From Bacillota bacterium (GTDB lineage Bacteria > Bacillota > Sulfobacillia > Thermaerobacterales > RSA17): a stretch of DNA of 64,000 nucleotides. The position numbers and the translations under genes were made by a program. The first letter of the stretch is position 1; the number at the start of each line of letters is the position of its first letter. Under the pieces are notes generated by a model. That model was not told where the DNA came from. It searched no databases and saw nothing but the letters and a program-made list of their open reading frames with translations. Of the stretch, positions 17,379-29,261 are shown one piece after another. The DNA is taken from contig PKRI01000001.1 of the NCBI GenBank assembly GCA_017577485.1, positions 1 to 64,000 on the forward strand, given 5' to 3'.

Positions 17379-19655
17379 TCAGCCCCCCGCCTCCACCGAC
17401 GGCGGCGCTTTGGGGGCGGCCTGGGCACCCGGCGCGCCCGGGGCACCCGGGCTGCCAGCCGTGCCTGTGCCCGGCGGCGTGCCGCGGGCGGCGGCCCCGT
17501 CGCCGCCGGGCGCAGGCCGCCTGGCCGGCTGGGCCTGGGACCGCCGGGCCTTCTCCAGTTCCTTCTCCAGCGTCTCCGGGTACTCGATGCGGCTGTGGAA
17601 GATGCCGGTCAGGACCTGGGTGAAGGTCTCGGCGATCTTGTCCAGGTCGGCCAGGGTCAGGTCGCAGTTGTCCAGCTGCCCCCCGTTGAGCCGGTCGCGG
17701 ATCACCTTGCGGACCGTGGCCTCGATGCGGCCCGGCGTCGGCCGTGTCATGGCCCGCACCGCCGCCTCGGCCCCGTCGGCCAGCATGCAGATGGCAGTCT
17801 CCTTGGACTGGGGGATGGGGCCGGGGTACCGGAAGTTCTCTTCCAGCACGCCCTGGCCGTGCTCGTCCTCCAGGGCCTTGTTGTAGAAGTACTCCACCGT
17901 GGTGGTGCCGTGGTGCTCGCGGATGAACTTGATAAGTTCCTCGGGCAGGCCGTACTCCCTGGCCAGTTCCACGCCGTCCCTGACGTGGGACGTGATGATC
18001 AGCGCGCTCAGGTTGGGTGCGATCTTCTCGTGGGGGTTGACCCCGCCGAACTGGTTCTCAATGAAGAAGTAGGGCCGCTTCATCTTGCCCACGTCGTGGT
18101 AGTAAGCGCCCACCCGGGCCAGCAGGGAGTCGGCCCCCACCTGTTCCGCCGCCGCCTCGCAGAGGTTGGCCACCATGATGGAGTGATGGTAGGTGCCCGG
18201 CGCTTCCAGCAGCAGGCGCCTGAGCAGCGGCTGATTGGGGTTGGCCAGTTCCAGCAGCCGCACCGGCGTGAGAATCCCGAAGGCCGTTTCCAGGAACGGC
18301 AGCGTGCCGATGGTGAGGACGGCCGACAGGAAGCCGCCCACCAGGGCCCAGATCACGTTGGTCCACAGGCCCACGTCGTAAAGCGGCGCGCCGGTGACGA
18401 CCAGGGTCCAGATCACCAGGACCACGGCGCCGGTAAGACCCACGTAGAGCCCCGCCCGCATCAGGTCGGACCGCTGGCCCACCCGGGTGACGCTGAAGAT
18501 GCCCACCAGGGCGCTGGCGGCGGTCACCAGCGACACCTGCAGGTCGGCGTCGGCCATCAGGCCGATCAGCCCCGCCAGCAGCACCGTCGCGAAGACGGCC
18601 ACCCGGGCTTCCAGCAGGATGGCCAGCAGCATGCCGGCCGCCGCCAGGGGCATGCCGTAGCGTCCCCCGGGCACGCTGAGGGCGCCCTGGGCCACCAGGA
18701 TGGTCACCAGGCAGATCAGCCCCAGCAGCACCACCCGGGAATCGACCCGCAGCAGGAGCCGGTTGAACATGTAAAGGTAGCCGCCCATGAGGCCCACCGA
18801 CAGCGCCGCCAGCAGCACGGACCCGATGACGGCCGGCAGCGGTCCCTGCTCCCGCAGCACACCGGCGTCGCGCAGGCGCACCAGGTCGTCCTCGGTCACC
18901 GGCTGGCCCCGCTCCACCAGCAGTTGGCCCTTGCGGATGATCACCGGCTCCACGGCGGCCACGGCCTGCTGCCGCGCCGCCAGGGTGGCCTCCTGGTCGA
19001 AGAAGTGGTTGGGCTGCAGCCGGCTCTGGATCAGCAGGCTGACGAACTGCTCGTAGGGGCGGTCGAACTCGTAGGCCCGGACCAGGTCGGGGACCCGCCG
19101 GCGGGCCTGGTCCAGCTCGTCGGGGCGGATGCCCGCGTCCAGCAGCTCGCCGGCCGCCTCCAGGGCGCCGCCCCGGAGCATGTCCAGGGTCTGGCTGTCG
19201 GCCTCCAGGACCTGGAGAGCCGCATCGTCGGTCAGCGTGGCCAGGCCGAGGCGCTCCCGCAGCAGCGCCGCCCGCTCCTCAGGCGGCGTCGACGTCATCG
19301 AGCGGATGCGCCGCACCTCGACGAAGGCGGCTTCGATGTTGTCCAGGACGATCTGCGTGGACTGCTCGTCCTCGGTGTAGATGTCGGGGACCGACGCGGC
19401 CGCCTCGCGGCGCAGCCGGTCGGTGGTGGGCTGGTCTACGAACTCGAAGCTGGCCGGGATGTCCCGGGGCGCCGGGTCGCCCACGTCAAGGCTCAACTGG
19501 TCGGGCGCCAGGCCGGCGTAGAGCAGTCCCGCCAGGGCCGCGGTGACGAAGACCACCCACGCCCAGAGCCGCACCCGGGCCCAGCTCTCGCGGCGCCCGG
19601 AGGCGGCGGTGCGGAGCCTGTTCAGCCACTGGCCGGGGATCGTGCGCAAGCGCAT
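17379..19655 (-). CDS. 7TM-HD phosphodiesterase, PgpH-like (YqfF)
   Basis: Membrane HD-domain protein of the 7TM-HDED/7TM-7TMR_HD family; the Listeria member PgpH degrades cyclic di-AMP. It is 758 aa. It has one N-terminal transmembrane helix, an extracytoplasmic region of about 200 residues, a multi-helix membrane domain, then a cytosolic HD domain with HHSIMVANLCEAAAEQ near 490, YYHDVGKMKRPYFF near 520, TSHVRDGVELA, and REHHGTT. The ATG at 19653-19655 follows TGAGGGTG and is 22 nt past the phoH stop. A Pro/Ala/Gly-rich tail of about 45 residues ends the protein. Confidence 0.93.
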   Translation of the reverse strand: MRLRTIPGQWLNRLRTAASGRRESWARVRLWAWVVFVTAALAGLLYAGLAPDQLSLDVGDPAPRDIPASFEFVDQPTTDRLRREAAASVPDIYTEDEQSTQIVLDNIEAAFVEVRRIRSMTSTPPEERAALLRERLGLATLTDDAALQVLEADSQTLDMLRGGALEAAGELLDAGIRPDELDQARRRVPDLVRAYEFDRPYEQFVSLLIQSRLQPNHFFDQEATLAARQQAVAAVEPVIIRKGQLLVERGQPVTEDDLVRLRDAGVLREQGPLPAVIGSVLLAALSVGLMGGYLYMFNRLLLRVDSRVVLLGLICLVTILVAQGALSVPGGRYGMPLAAAGMLLAILLEARVAVFATVLLAGLIGLMADADLQVSLVTAASALVGIFSVTRVGQRSDLMRAGLYVGLTGAVVLVIWTLVVTGAPLYDVGLWTNVIWALVGGFLSAVLTIGTLPFLETAFGILTPVRLLELANPNQPLLRRLLLEAPGTYHHSIMVANLCEAAAEQVGADSLLARVGAYYHDVGKMKRPYFFIENQFGGVNPHEKIAPNLSALIITSHVRDGVELAREYGLPEELIKFIREHHGTTTVEYFYNKALEDEHGQGVLEENFRYPGPIPQSKETAICMLADGAEAAVRAMTRPTPGRIEATVRKVIRDRLNGGQLDNCDLTLADLDKIAETFTQVLTGIFHSRIEYPETLEKELEKARRSQAQPARRPAPGGDGAAARGTPPGTGTAGSPGAPGAPGAQAAPKAPPSVEAGG

Positions 19656-19677
19656 CGGGACACCCTCAGGCGGGCCG

Positions 19678-20712
<1,035 letters not shown>

Positions 20713-20764
20713 CGGCCGGACGCATCCCCCTTCATCGTGCCGGTCGCAATGGGCATGGTTCAGT

Positions 20765-22132
20765 CTATGGCAAGGACCGGGGGGCGCGCAATAGAGGGCG
20801 GGGACGGGCTGCGGCGGGGCCGGCGGCGGTGCCGGCGCCGCGGGAATGGGCGCCGGGCGCGGCGCCGGGCGGGGCGTCCTGCGGGGCCTCCGGCGCGGCG
20901 TCACCCGGGTCGGGCGGCGCCGGGTGGGGTTCGAAGCGGCCGATGTCTTCGATCACTTCGATGACCATGCGCATGGACACGTGGGACCCCTGCCGCCGGG
21001 GCGGACCGGCCTTGACCGACTGGATGCGGGCGTCCACGTCCAGCCTGCCCAGCAGCCGCGCCTCCAGGCGGCGGCGGGCTTCCTGCGCCGCCTGCTCCGG
21101 CGTCAGTTCCAGGGCCGTTTCTTCGATTTCATAAAAGGTGACGGTCACCAGGCGAAAGGCGGCGCCCTCACCCGCCCATGGCGGCAGCGGCCGCTCAACG
21201 CGGTGCGCTTCGTAGCGGGCGAAGGGCACCCGGCGCGGGCCGCCCACCACGATCTCGCGGCCGGCCAGGGCCAGGCGGCGCTGGCTGGCGAAGCGGCCCG
21301 TGCGCACCGCCAGGTGCTCCACCAGAGGCACCTCGATGTAGCCCTCGTACCAGGTGCGGGCCAGGACGCGGCCCCGGGCCGCCACGGGCCGCCGCGACAG
21401 CGCGGGCGGCTGCTCGCCCGGCGGCGGCATCTCCGCTGCCGGGGGCGGCGCCTCGATGAGGCCGCGGATCAGCACCTGACCGGGGACCACCGTCTCGCCG
21501 GGCGATACCGCCGCCTCCCCCTGCAGCACCAGCACGTCCTCGATGATCCCGGCCCGCTCCGCCACCAGATCGCCGGGGCCGGTGGGCGTTTCCTCGGGCG
21601 GCAGCACCTTTTCGGCCACGGTGATGATGACCCGGGTCCCTACGAACTCCAGACCCACCCAGGCCAGGGCCGGAACCCGCATGATCATGTCCCGGGCCAC
21701 GGCGTCGCGGTCCAGCCCCGGGCGCCAGGCCCCCGGGCGGAGGCCGGCGGCGGCCGCCGCCTCCAGGATCTCGGCGTCGGTCAGCGTCTCGTTGCCCCGG
21801 ACCTCAAAAAACCAGACAAAGGAGCCGAACACGTGCAGGGCCAGCAGCACGGCCGCCGCCGCCAGGATCATCGTGCGGCGCCGGCGCAGCCGCCGCCAGG
21901 TGAAGGGCAGGCCGCGGCGGTCCACCACCCGAAGCCGGCACCCGGCCCGCCGGGCCAGGTCCCGCAGCCGGATCAGGTCGGCGGCGGGCGCCCAGGCCAG
22001 CAAGCGGTCGCCCTGGTAGACCACGTCCCAGAGGGGCACGCCGGCATCGAGGGAGAGGTTCAGCAGGCGCTCGGGCATGTCGCCCCGCACCCGAACCCGC
22101 ACCGCACCCAGCAGGTAAGCCCAGCGGCGCAA
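20765..22132 (-). CDS. yqfD: sporulation protein YqfD
   Basis: Sporulation membrane protein expressed in the mother cell in Bacillus; its biochemical function is not established. It is 455 aa. The N-terminal cytosolic part includes RVRVRGDMPERLLNL, followed by a single transmembrane helix near MILAAAAVLLALHVFGSFVW (about 89-108) and a large extracytoplasmic domain with FEVRGNETLTDAEIL. About 60 Pro/Ala-rich residues extend the C-terminus. The TTG start (22130-22132) has GGGGGG about 9 nt upstream and is 15 nt past the yqfC stop. Confidence 0.92.
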   Translation of the reverse strand: MRRWAYLLGAVRVRVRGDMPERLLNLSLDAGVPLWDVVYQGDRLLAWAPAADLIRLRDLARRAGCRLRVVDRRGLPFTWRRLRRRRTMILAAAAVLLALHVFGSFVWFFEVRGNETLTDAEILEAAAAAGLRPGAWRPGLDRDAVARDMIMRVPALAWVGLEFVGTRVIITVAEKVLPPEETPTGPGDLVAERAGIIEDVLVLQGEAAVSPGETVVPGQVLIRGLIEAPPPAAEMPPPGEQPPALSRRPVAARGRVLARTWYEGYIEVPLVEHLAVRTGRFASQRRLALAGREIVVGGPRRVPFARYEAHRVERPLPPWAGEGAAFRLVTVTFYEIEETALELTPEQAAQEARRRLEARLLGRLDVDARIQSVKAGPPRRQGSHVSMRMVIEVIEDIGRFEPHPAPPDPGDAAPEAPQDAPPGAAPGAHSRGAGTAAGPAAARPRPLLRAPRSLP

Positions 22133-22147
22133 GGCGGCCGCCCCCCG

Positions 22148-22432
22148 TCAGCGCCGGAACTCGACGGCGGCAACGCGCCCGGTCACCATCAACTCCTCGG
22201 CGTCGACGCCGGCGATGACCAGGTCCTCGCCGCGGACCGTCAGGCGGCCGCCCTTCACGGCCACCACGACGCGCTCGGGCAGGTACTCCACCAGGCCGCG
22301 GTGGTTCTGGACCAGCACCTGCAGCCCGCCGATGATGCTGACCCGCGGCAGGTCCAGGACCACATCCCGGGGCAGGTCGAGGAATTCCGCCAGTTGCTTC
22401 CGCCAGGCGGGCCGGCGCGCCGGCACAGCCAT
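22148..22432 (-). CDS. yqfC: sporulation protein YqfC
   Basis: Small sporulation protein of the YabP/YqfC family, 94 aa, with a typical beta-rich pattern: LPRDVVLDLPRVSIIGGLQV, NHRGLVEYLPERVVVAV, GEDLVIAGVDAEELMVTG. It is the first gene of the operon; the start is the ATG at 22430-22432 (or the GTG two codons later), close behind GGGAGGGGG. A sigma-E-like promoter lies 50-80 bp upstream, as expected for the mother-cell regulon. Confidence 0.92.
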   Translation of the reverse strand: MAVPARRPAWRKQLAEFLDLPRDVVLDLPRVSIIGGLQVLVQNHRGLVEYLPERVVVAVKGGRLTVRGEDLVIAGVDAEELMVTGRVAAVEFRR

Positions 22433-22481
22433 TCCCCCTCCCGCCGGGACCGCGGGGCCCGGACGGCGACACCGTCGTTCA

Positions 22482-22511
22482 TGGGTATGGGGAGGCCGCG
22501 GCGCATTATGT
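22482..22511 (-). promoter_or_regulatory. sigma-E-like promoter of yqfC-yqfD
   Basis: On the minus strand ACATAAT (22505-22511) is followed after 15 bp by CATACCCA (22482-22489). The Bacillus sigma-E consensus is an ATA-centred -35 and CATACANT -10 with about 14-15 bp between. Its position upstream of yqfC matches the known sigma-E control of that gene. Confidence 0.6.
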
Positions 22512-22580
22512 GGGACCGCCCGGCAGGCCGCAGGAAGCGGCATCCAGGACCACGAACGTCCTCCGGCGGGAGGGGTGGCG

Positions 22581-23141
22581 GTGACCTGGGGCGACTGGCT
22601 CCGCGGCACCGAGGTGATCCCTGCGCTGCGCCACGACCGGGACCTGGAGGCCGCGCTCAGGTCCCCGTCCCGCGTGCTGTTCCTGCTAAACGCCGATCTG
22701 CGCACCCTGCGGCCGGTGGTGGACCGCTGCCGCGCGGCGGGCAAGGCCGTGTTCGTCCACTACGACCTGGTGGCGGGCCTCAGCGCCGACCGCAGCGGGG
22801 TGGCCTTCCTGGCCGGCTACGCGCGCCCCGACGGGCTCATCAGCACCCGCAGCGCCGTGGCCCGCTTCAGCAAGGACAGCGGCGTCCAGACGGTGCTCCG
22901 GATCTTCGCCCTGGACAGCGCCGCCCTGGCCACCGCCCTGGAAGTCATCGAGCGCACCGCCCCCGACGCCGTGGAGGTGCTGCCGGCGGTGCTGCCGTCG
23001 TGGGTCTTCGCCGAGATCCGCCGGGTCCACCGGGGCCCGGTGATTGCCGGCGGCCTCGTCCGCAACCGGGACGACGTGCGGCGGGCCCTGGCGGCAGGCG
23101 CCAGCGCCGTGTCGGCCAGCAGCCCGGCCCTGTGGAGTTGA
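22581..23141 (+). CDS. glpP: glycerol-3-phosphate responsive antiterminator GlpP
   Basis: RNA-binding regulator that, with glycerol 3-phosphate, allows read-through of leader terminators before glp genes. It is 186 aa. VLFLLNADLRTLRPVVDRCR, VFVHYDLVAGLSADRSGVAF, DGLISTRS, VEVLPAVLPSW and GGLVRNRDDVRRALAAGASA are characteristic. The GTG at 22581 is 7 nt past GGGAGG. It is divergent from yqfC and the first gene of the glp cluster; the terminator at 23272-23314 lies between it and glpF. Confidence 0.94.
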   Translation: MTWGDWLRGTEVIPALRHDRDLEAALRSPSRVLFLLNADLRTLRPVVDRCRAAGKAVFVHYDLVAGLSADRSGVAFLAGYARPDGLISTRSAVARFSKDSGVQTVLRIFALDSAALATALEVIERTAPDAVEVLPAVLPSWVFAEIRRVHRGPVIAGGLVRNRDDVRRALAAGASAVSASSPALWS

Positions 23142-23271
23142 CCCAGGGCGGTGGGCGGCGGGCAGGAATGAGCGGGCCGGTGGTGGAATAGCCCTGTAAC
23201 GCACGCCCGCGGCGTGCGCTGGTCGCTGCGGCCAGGCCACAATCCAGTTTTGGGCCGGAGCCCTGGAGAAA

Positions 23272-23314
23272 GGCCCTGTGCGGAACGACGCCGTCGTTTC
23301 GTGCAGGGCTTTTT
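23272..23314 (+). terminator. leader terminator before glpF, probable GlpP target
   Basis: A long hairpin (23272-23290 against 23292-23310, two mismatches) runs into TTTTTG, a textbook intrinsic terminator. It lies about 140 nt before the glpF ATG and about 130 nt after the glpP stop, where Bacillus glp leaders carry the terminator that GlpP overrides. A second small hairpin, GCACGCC / GGCGTGC (23201-23217), lies upstream. I see no clear promoter in the 310-bp glpP-glpF gap. Confidence 0.8.
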
Positions 23315-23451
23315 GTCTACGCAGCACGCAGGCATGGGGGTGAGGCCGGGGCAAGTGGACGGCAGCAGGGTGCCCCGGGCCGGCGGCGGCGGCCCCACCG
23401 CACCGGCCGGGCCGAGCCGACAGCCGTCTCCATTCGAGGGAGGGCCTGATC

Positions 23452-24156
23452 ATGAGTCCCTTTATGGGCGAACTCATCGGAACCATGATCCTCATCCTGC
23501 TCGGCGACGGCGTGGTGGCCAACGTCCTGCTGGCGCGGTCCAAGGGCCAGAACGCCGGCTGGATCGTCATCACCACCGGGTGGGCCCTGGCGGTGGCCAT
23601 GGGCGTGTACGCGGTGGGCGACATCAGCGGCGCCCACCTGAACCCGGCGGTGACCCTGGGCCTCGCCAGCATCGGCCAGTTCCCGTGGTCCGACGTGCCT
23701 GCATACCTGGTGGCGCAGATGCTGGGCGCCATCCTGGGCGCGGTGCTGGTGTACCTGGCCTACCTGCCCCACTGGGCCGTCACCGACGACCCCGCGCTGA
23801 AGCTGGCCGTATTCTCGACGGGACCGGCGGTGCGGAGCCCCGGCGCCAACCTGGTCACCGAGATCATCGGCACCGCCATGCTGCTGCTGGGCGTCCTGGC
23901 CATCGGCGCCAACCAGCTGGCCCAGGGCCTGAACCCGCTGCTGATCGGCTTCCTGGTCTGGAGCATCGGCCTCTCGCTGGGCGGGCCCACGGGCTATGCC
24001 ATCAACCCGGCCCGCGACCTGGGCCCGCGCATCGCCCACGCCATCCTTCCCATCCCCGGCAAGGGCAGTTCCGACTGGGGCTACGCCTGGGTACCGGTGG
24101 TGGGCCCCATCATCGGCGGCGTGCTGGGTGCGGTGCTGTACAGCGGCCTGTTCTGA
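23452..24156 (+). CDS. glpF: glycerol uptake facilitator GlpF
   Basis: Aquaglyceroporin that lets glycerol cross the cytoplasmic membrane. It is 234 aa with six transmembrane helices and two half-helices marked by the NPA motifs HLNPAVTLG (64-66) and AINPARDLGPR (185-187). Asp189 after the second NPA is the mark of glycerol channels as opposed to water channels. The ATG follows GAGGGAGG. It is the first structural gene after the GlpP-type terminator, upstream of glpK. Confidence 0.95.
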   Translation: MSPFMGELIGTMILILLGDGVVANVLLARSKGQNAGWIVITTGWALAVAMGVYAVGDISGAHLNPAVTLGLASIGQFPWSDVPAYLVAQMLGAILGAVLVYLAYLPHWAVTDDPALKLAVFSTGPAVRSPGANLVTEIIGTAMLLLGVLAIGANQLAQGLNPLLIGFLVWSIGLSLGGPTGYAINPARDLGPRIAHAILPIPGKGSSDWGYAWVPVVGPIIGGVLGAVLYSGLF

Positions 24157-24209
24157 CGGCGGGGCACGCGTCAGGGACGGTCTGCGCGATGCCGACGGGA
24201 GGTTGGTGA

Positions 24210-25712
<1,503 letters not shown>

Positions 25713-25814
25713 TGGAGGCGGCCGGGCCGCCCCGTTGACCGGCAGCGCGGGAGTCAGGGTGCCGGGGGCACGGCGGACCACGCCGGCCCCCGGCCCCATG
25801 AAGGAGGCAGCGGC

Positions 25815-27461
25815 ATGCAGCGCCAGTCGTCGCTGGCTGCTCTGGCCGAAGAGGTTTTCGACCTGCTGATCATCGGCGGGGGCATCACCGGCTGTGGGGT
25901 GGCCCGGGAAGCCGCCCGTCGCGGCCTGCGCACGGCCCTGGTGGAAGCCGGCGACTTCGCCGGCGGCACCAGCAGCCGGTCCACCAAGCTGATCCACGGC
26001 GGCCTGCGCTACCTGAAGGAGTTCGATTTCCAGCTGGTGCGGGAGGCGGTCAGCGAGCGGCAGCGACTGGTGGCCGCCGCGCCCCACCTGGTCCGGCCCA
26101 TATGGTTCGTGTTTCCGGTTTACCGGGGGGACCCCGACCCGCTGTGGAAACTGCGCATCGGCCTCTGGCTCTATGACCGCTATGCCGGCCCCACCCTGGG
26201 CGGCTACCGCCACCGGCCGCTGCCGCCGGCGCGGCTCCTGGAAGAGGAACCGCTGCTGCGGCGCCAGGACCTGGTGGGCGGCGCCATGTACACCGACTCG
26301 GTGACCGACGACGCCCGCCTGACGGTGACCGTGGCCCGGGCCGCAGCGGCCGCCGGGGCGGTGCTGGCCAACCACGCGGCGGTGGTGGGCTTCCTGCGGG
26401 ACGGGTCCGGCCGCGTCACCGGCGCCCGGGTGGAGGACCGCCTGGCCCCAGGCACCGTCATCGAGGTCCGGGCCCGCAAGGTGCTCAATGCCACCGGTCC
26501 CTGGGGCGATCAGGTGCGGCGCCTGGACGAACCTGAAGCCTCCCGCCTGCTGCGGCTGACCAAGGGCATCCACCTGGCCTTCCCGCGCCAGCGCCTGCCG
26601 CTGCGCCACGCGGTGACCATGCGGGGCCCCGACGGGCGGATCATGTTCGCGGTGCCCCGGGGCGACTTCGCGTACGCCGGGACCACCGACACCGTGTACG
26701 AGGGCGATCCCGGCCGCCCGCTGGTGGAGCCCCAGGACGCCCGGTACGTCCTGGAGGCCGTCAACCGCAATTTTCCCGGCGCGGGCCTGGAGCCCGGCGA
26801 CGTGATCAGCGCCTGGGCCGGGCTGCGCCCGCTGATCGACCCCGGCGACACCCGCAGCCCCGGCGCCATCTCCAGGGACTACAAGTTGTTCACCAGCCCG
26901 TCGGGCCTGGTCACCGTGGCAGGCGGCAAGCTGACGGCCTACCGGGCCATGGCCGAGAAGATCGTCGACGAGGTCTTTCCCGCCACCCGTGGGGCTCCGG
27001 TGGACGCCGAGCCGCTGCCCGGCGGGGACCGGCTGCCCTCGGCTGCGGAAATTGACCAGGCGGCCGCGGCCCACGGCCTGGACCGGCGGCAGGTGGAGGT
27101 GCTGGTGGGACGCTATGGCGGCGATTTTGGCAGCGTGCTGGAGGAACTGGAGCCTGGGGCCGCGCCGGCTCCCGCGGCGCCCCAGTCAGGGGATGCCGGC
27201 GTCCAGGACGCGCGGGTCCGCCGCATCCGGGCCGAGGCCCGCTGGGCGGTGCGGCGGGAAATGGCGCAGACCCTGGGGGACCTGCTGTGGCGCCGGGCTC
27301 CCGAAGGGCTGTGGAGTCACGACAACGGCCGCTCGGTGGCCGCGGCGGCCGCGGAAGTCATGGGCGACCTGCTGGGCTGGGACCAGCGCCGCCGGCAGGC
27401 CGAGATCGACGCGTACCTGCAGCAGGTGGAAACCATGCACGCCTGGAAGGCCGGCGTTTGA
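25815..27461 (+). CDS. glpD: aerobic glycerol-3-phosphate dehydrogenase
   Basis: FAD enzyme at the membrane that oxidises glycerol 3-phosphate to dihydroxyacetone phosphate and passes electrons to quinone. It is 548 aa, as for GlpD/GlpO family. The Rossmann FAD motif IIGGGITGCGVAREAARRG is at about 18-36. The family stretch GDFAGGTSSRSTKLIHGGLR follows and GTTDTVYEGDP is present. The C-terminal domain includes a Pro/Ala linker. AAGGAGG is 7 nt before the ATG. Its stop codon lies inside the hairpin at 27453-27491. Confidence 0.96.
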   Translation: MQRQSSLAALAEEVFDLLIIGGGITGCGVAREAARRGLRTALVEAGDFAGGTSSRSTKLIHGGLRYLKEFDFQLVREAVSERQRLVAAAPHLVRPIWFVFPVYRGDPDPLWKLRIGLWLYDRYAGPTLGGYRHRPLPPARLLEEEPLLRRQDLVGGAMYTDSVTDDARLTVTVARAAAAAGAVLANHAAVVGFLRDGSGRVTGARVEDRLAPGTVIEVRARKVLNATGPWGDQVRRLDEPEASRLLRLTKGIHLAFPRQRLPLRHAVTMRGPDGRIMFAVPRGDFAYAGTTDTVYEGDPGRPLVEPQDARYVLEAVNRNFPGAGLEPGDVISAWAGLRPLIDPGDTRSPGAISRDYKLFTSPSGLVTVAGGKLTAYRAMAEKIVDEVFPATRGAPVDAEPLPGGDRLPSAAEIDQAAAAHGLDRRQVEVLVGRYGGDFGSVLEELEPGAAPAPAAPQSGDAGVQDARVRRIRAEARWAVRREMAQTLGDLLWRRAPEGLWSHDNGRSVAAAAAEVMGDLLGWDQRRRQAEIDAYLQQVETMHAWKAGV

Positions 27462-27491
27462 CCCGGACCAGGCCGGCCCGGGTCAAACGCC
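27453..27491. terminator. shared hairpin enclosing two convergent stop codons
   Basis: A perfect 14-bp stem GGCGTTTGACCCGG / CCGGGTCAAACGCC (27453-27466 against 27478-27491) with an 11-nt loop contains the glpD stop (27459-27461) in one arm and the stop of the convergent minus-strand gene (27483-27485) in the other. Neither side has a T-tract; it probably ends both transcripts. Confidence 0.7.
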
Positions 27492-28214
27492 GCGGCGCCA
27501 GCCCACCGGCCGCCAGGGCTGGTAGGCTCGGGGCGGTCCCAGGATCACCGACCACGCCACCGCGCGGGCCAGGGGACTGAGGGCCCAAGCCGCGGCCCCG
27601 CCAGCCGCGCTTGCGGGCGGGCGGTGCAAGCCCTGTTCGGGTTCCTCGCGGCCTGCCCCGGCACCAAGCGCCGCCACCAGCGGTCCCTCGCCTCCCGGCT
27701 CACCCTCGCTCCCGGCCGGCAGCAGCGCGGCTGCTTCAGGCACAGCAGAAGGCACGGCAGAGGGTACGGCGCGCGGCGCGGCGGGACCCGCGGCGGGCGT
27801 CTCCCCCACCGGCCGGCGCCGGCGCACGCGGGGCCTGGGCACCCCGGGCTTCGGACGGGGCGGGCCGTCCACGGGCCGTCCCGCATCCTCCTCGTCGTCC
27901 AGGCGGAACAACTCATCGAAGGGCCAGCCCAGTTCGGGGAAGGGCAGGCCCGTGGGCCGGGGAACCCGCGGTCCGGCCTCGACCCGGCGGGCAGGCCGGG
28001 CAGGCCGGCGCTCCCGCTCCTGGCCCTCGCCGGCAGCACCGGCACCCGTCTCGCCGGCGCCCGTCCCGTCGGCAGCCACCGGGGGCCGGGGGTGTTCCAC
28101 CTCGGCGCGGCGAGGCGGGCCGACCCGGCGGGTGCCGCCGCCGGCCTGGCTGAGCGCCCGCCCCAGCGCGCCCAGCACCACCACCAGCAGCCAGAGGATT
28201 TCAAACCTGTCCAC
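27483..28214 (-). CDS. hypothetical Pro/Arg-rich membrane-anchored protein
   Basis: Not recognised. It is 243 aa, starting with a single hydrophobic helix (ILWLLVVVLGALGRALSQ, about 6-23) and then a long low-complexity Pro/Arg/Gly region. A more ordered segment, LPFPELGWPFDELFRLDDEED, lies near 90-110. The C-terminal end has hydrophobic AWALSPLARAVAWSVILGP. It lies 24 bp after floA and has a weak ribosome site before its GTG, so it is probably co-expressed with nfeD and floA. Codon bias agrees with its neighbours. Confidence 0.55.
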   Translation of the reverse strand: MDRFEILWLLVVVLGALGRALSQAGGGTRRVGPPRRAEVEHPRPPVAADGTGAGETGAGAAGEGQERERRPARPARRVEAGPRVPRPTGLPFPELGWPFDELFRLDDEEDAGRPVDGPPRPKPGVPRPRVRRRRPVGETPAAGPAAPRAVPSAVPSAVPEAAALLPAGSEGEPGGEGPLVAALGAGAGREEPEQGLHRPPASAAGGAAAWALSPLARAVAWSVILGPPRAYQPWRPVGWRRGV

Positions 28215-28238
28215 GATGTGATCAGCCCTCGACCGGCC

Positions 28239-29252
28239 TCAGCCCCGGCCGCCGCCGGCGGGATCCTCGGGATGCGGCGGCTTCGCGGGACCCTCGCCGC
28301 CGATCTGGCGCCGCATGGCCGTGTCGGCCTCGATGTTCCGCAGCATGTACCAGTCCATGACGCCGATGCGGCCCGCCCGCAGCGCCTCGGCCACGGCGAT
28401 GGGGATCTGGGCCTCGGCCTCCACCACCTTGGCCCGCATCTCCTGGACCCGGGCCCGCATCTCCTGCTCCTGGGCGATGGCCATGGCGCGCCGTTCCTCG
28501 GCTTTGGCCTGGGCGATGCGCTTATCGGCCTCGGCCCGGTCGCTCTGCAGCACGGCACCGATGTTGCGGCCCACGTCCACGTCGGCGATGTCGATGGACA
28601 GGATCTCGAAGGCCGTCCCCGAGTCCAGGCCCTTGGCCAGTACCGTGGCCGAGATCCGGTCGGGGTTCTCCAGCACTTCCTTATGGTCTTCCGCCGAGCC
28701 CACGGTGGTGACGATGCCCTCGCCCACCCGGGCGATGATGGTCTCCTCACCGGCGCCGCCCACCAGGCGGTCGATGTTGGCCCGCACGGTCACCCGGGCC
28801 TTGGCCTTCACCTCGATGCCGTCCTTGGCCACGCCGGCGATGACCGGGGTCTCGATGACCTTGGGGTTGACGCTCATCTGCACCGCCTCGAGCACGTCGC
28901 GGCCGGCCAGGTCGATGGCCGCCGCCCGCTCGAAGGACAACTCGATGCCCGCCCGCTCGGCGGCGATCAGGGCGTCCACCACCCTGTCCACGTTGCCGCC
29001 GGCCAGGTAGTGGGCCTCCAGCCGGTCGATGCTGAGGTTCAGCCCGGCCTTGGTGGCCTTGATCATGGGGTTGATCACCCGTGCCGGGGGCACCCGGCGC
29101 AGGCGCATGCCGATCAGGGTCAGCAGGCCCACGCGGACCCCGGCGGCCAGCGCCGAGATCCACAGGCCCACCGGCACGAAGCTGAACAGGATCAGGACCA
29201 GGACGATGATCAGGGCCAGCAGGAGCAGCCCCGCCACCGTGAAGTCAGGCAC
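28239..29252 (-). CDS. floA: flotillin-like protein FloA (YqfA)
   Basis: Membrane scaffold protein of functional membrane microdomains. It is 337 aa. An N-terminal hydrophobic hairpin (about 7-30) anchors it, followed by the SPFH-like core with [40 protein letters not shown], and [21 protein letters not shown] coiled-coil-forming helix, rich in Ala/Glu/Arg, occupies about 240-300. The GTG start is 9 bp after the nfeD stop, behind AGGGTGG. nfeD-floA is the conserved pair. Confidence 0.94.
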   Translation of the reverse strand: MPDFTVAGLLLLALIIVLVLILFSFVPVGLWISALAAGVRVGLLTLIGMRLRRVPPARVINPMIKATKAGLNLSIDRLEAHYLAGGNVDRVVDALIAAERAGIELSFERAAAIDLAGRDVLEAVQMSVNPKVIETPVIAGVAKDGIEVKAKARVTVRANIDRLVGGAGEETIIARVGEGIVTTVGSAEDHKEVLENPDRISATVLAKGLDSGTAFEILSIDIADVDVGRNIGAVLQSDRAEADKRIAQAKAEERRAMAIAQEQEMRARVQEMRAKVVEAEAQIPIAVAEALRAGRIGVMDWYMLRNIEADTAMRRQIGGEGPAKPPHPEDPAGGGRG

Positions 29253-29261
29253 GATCCACCC

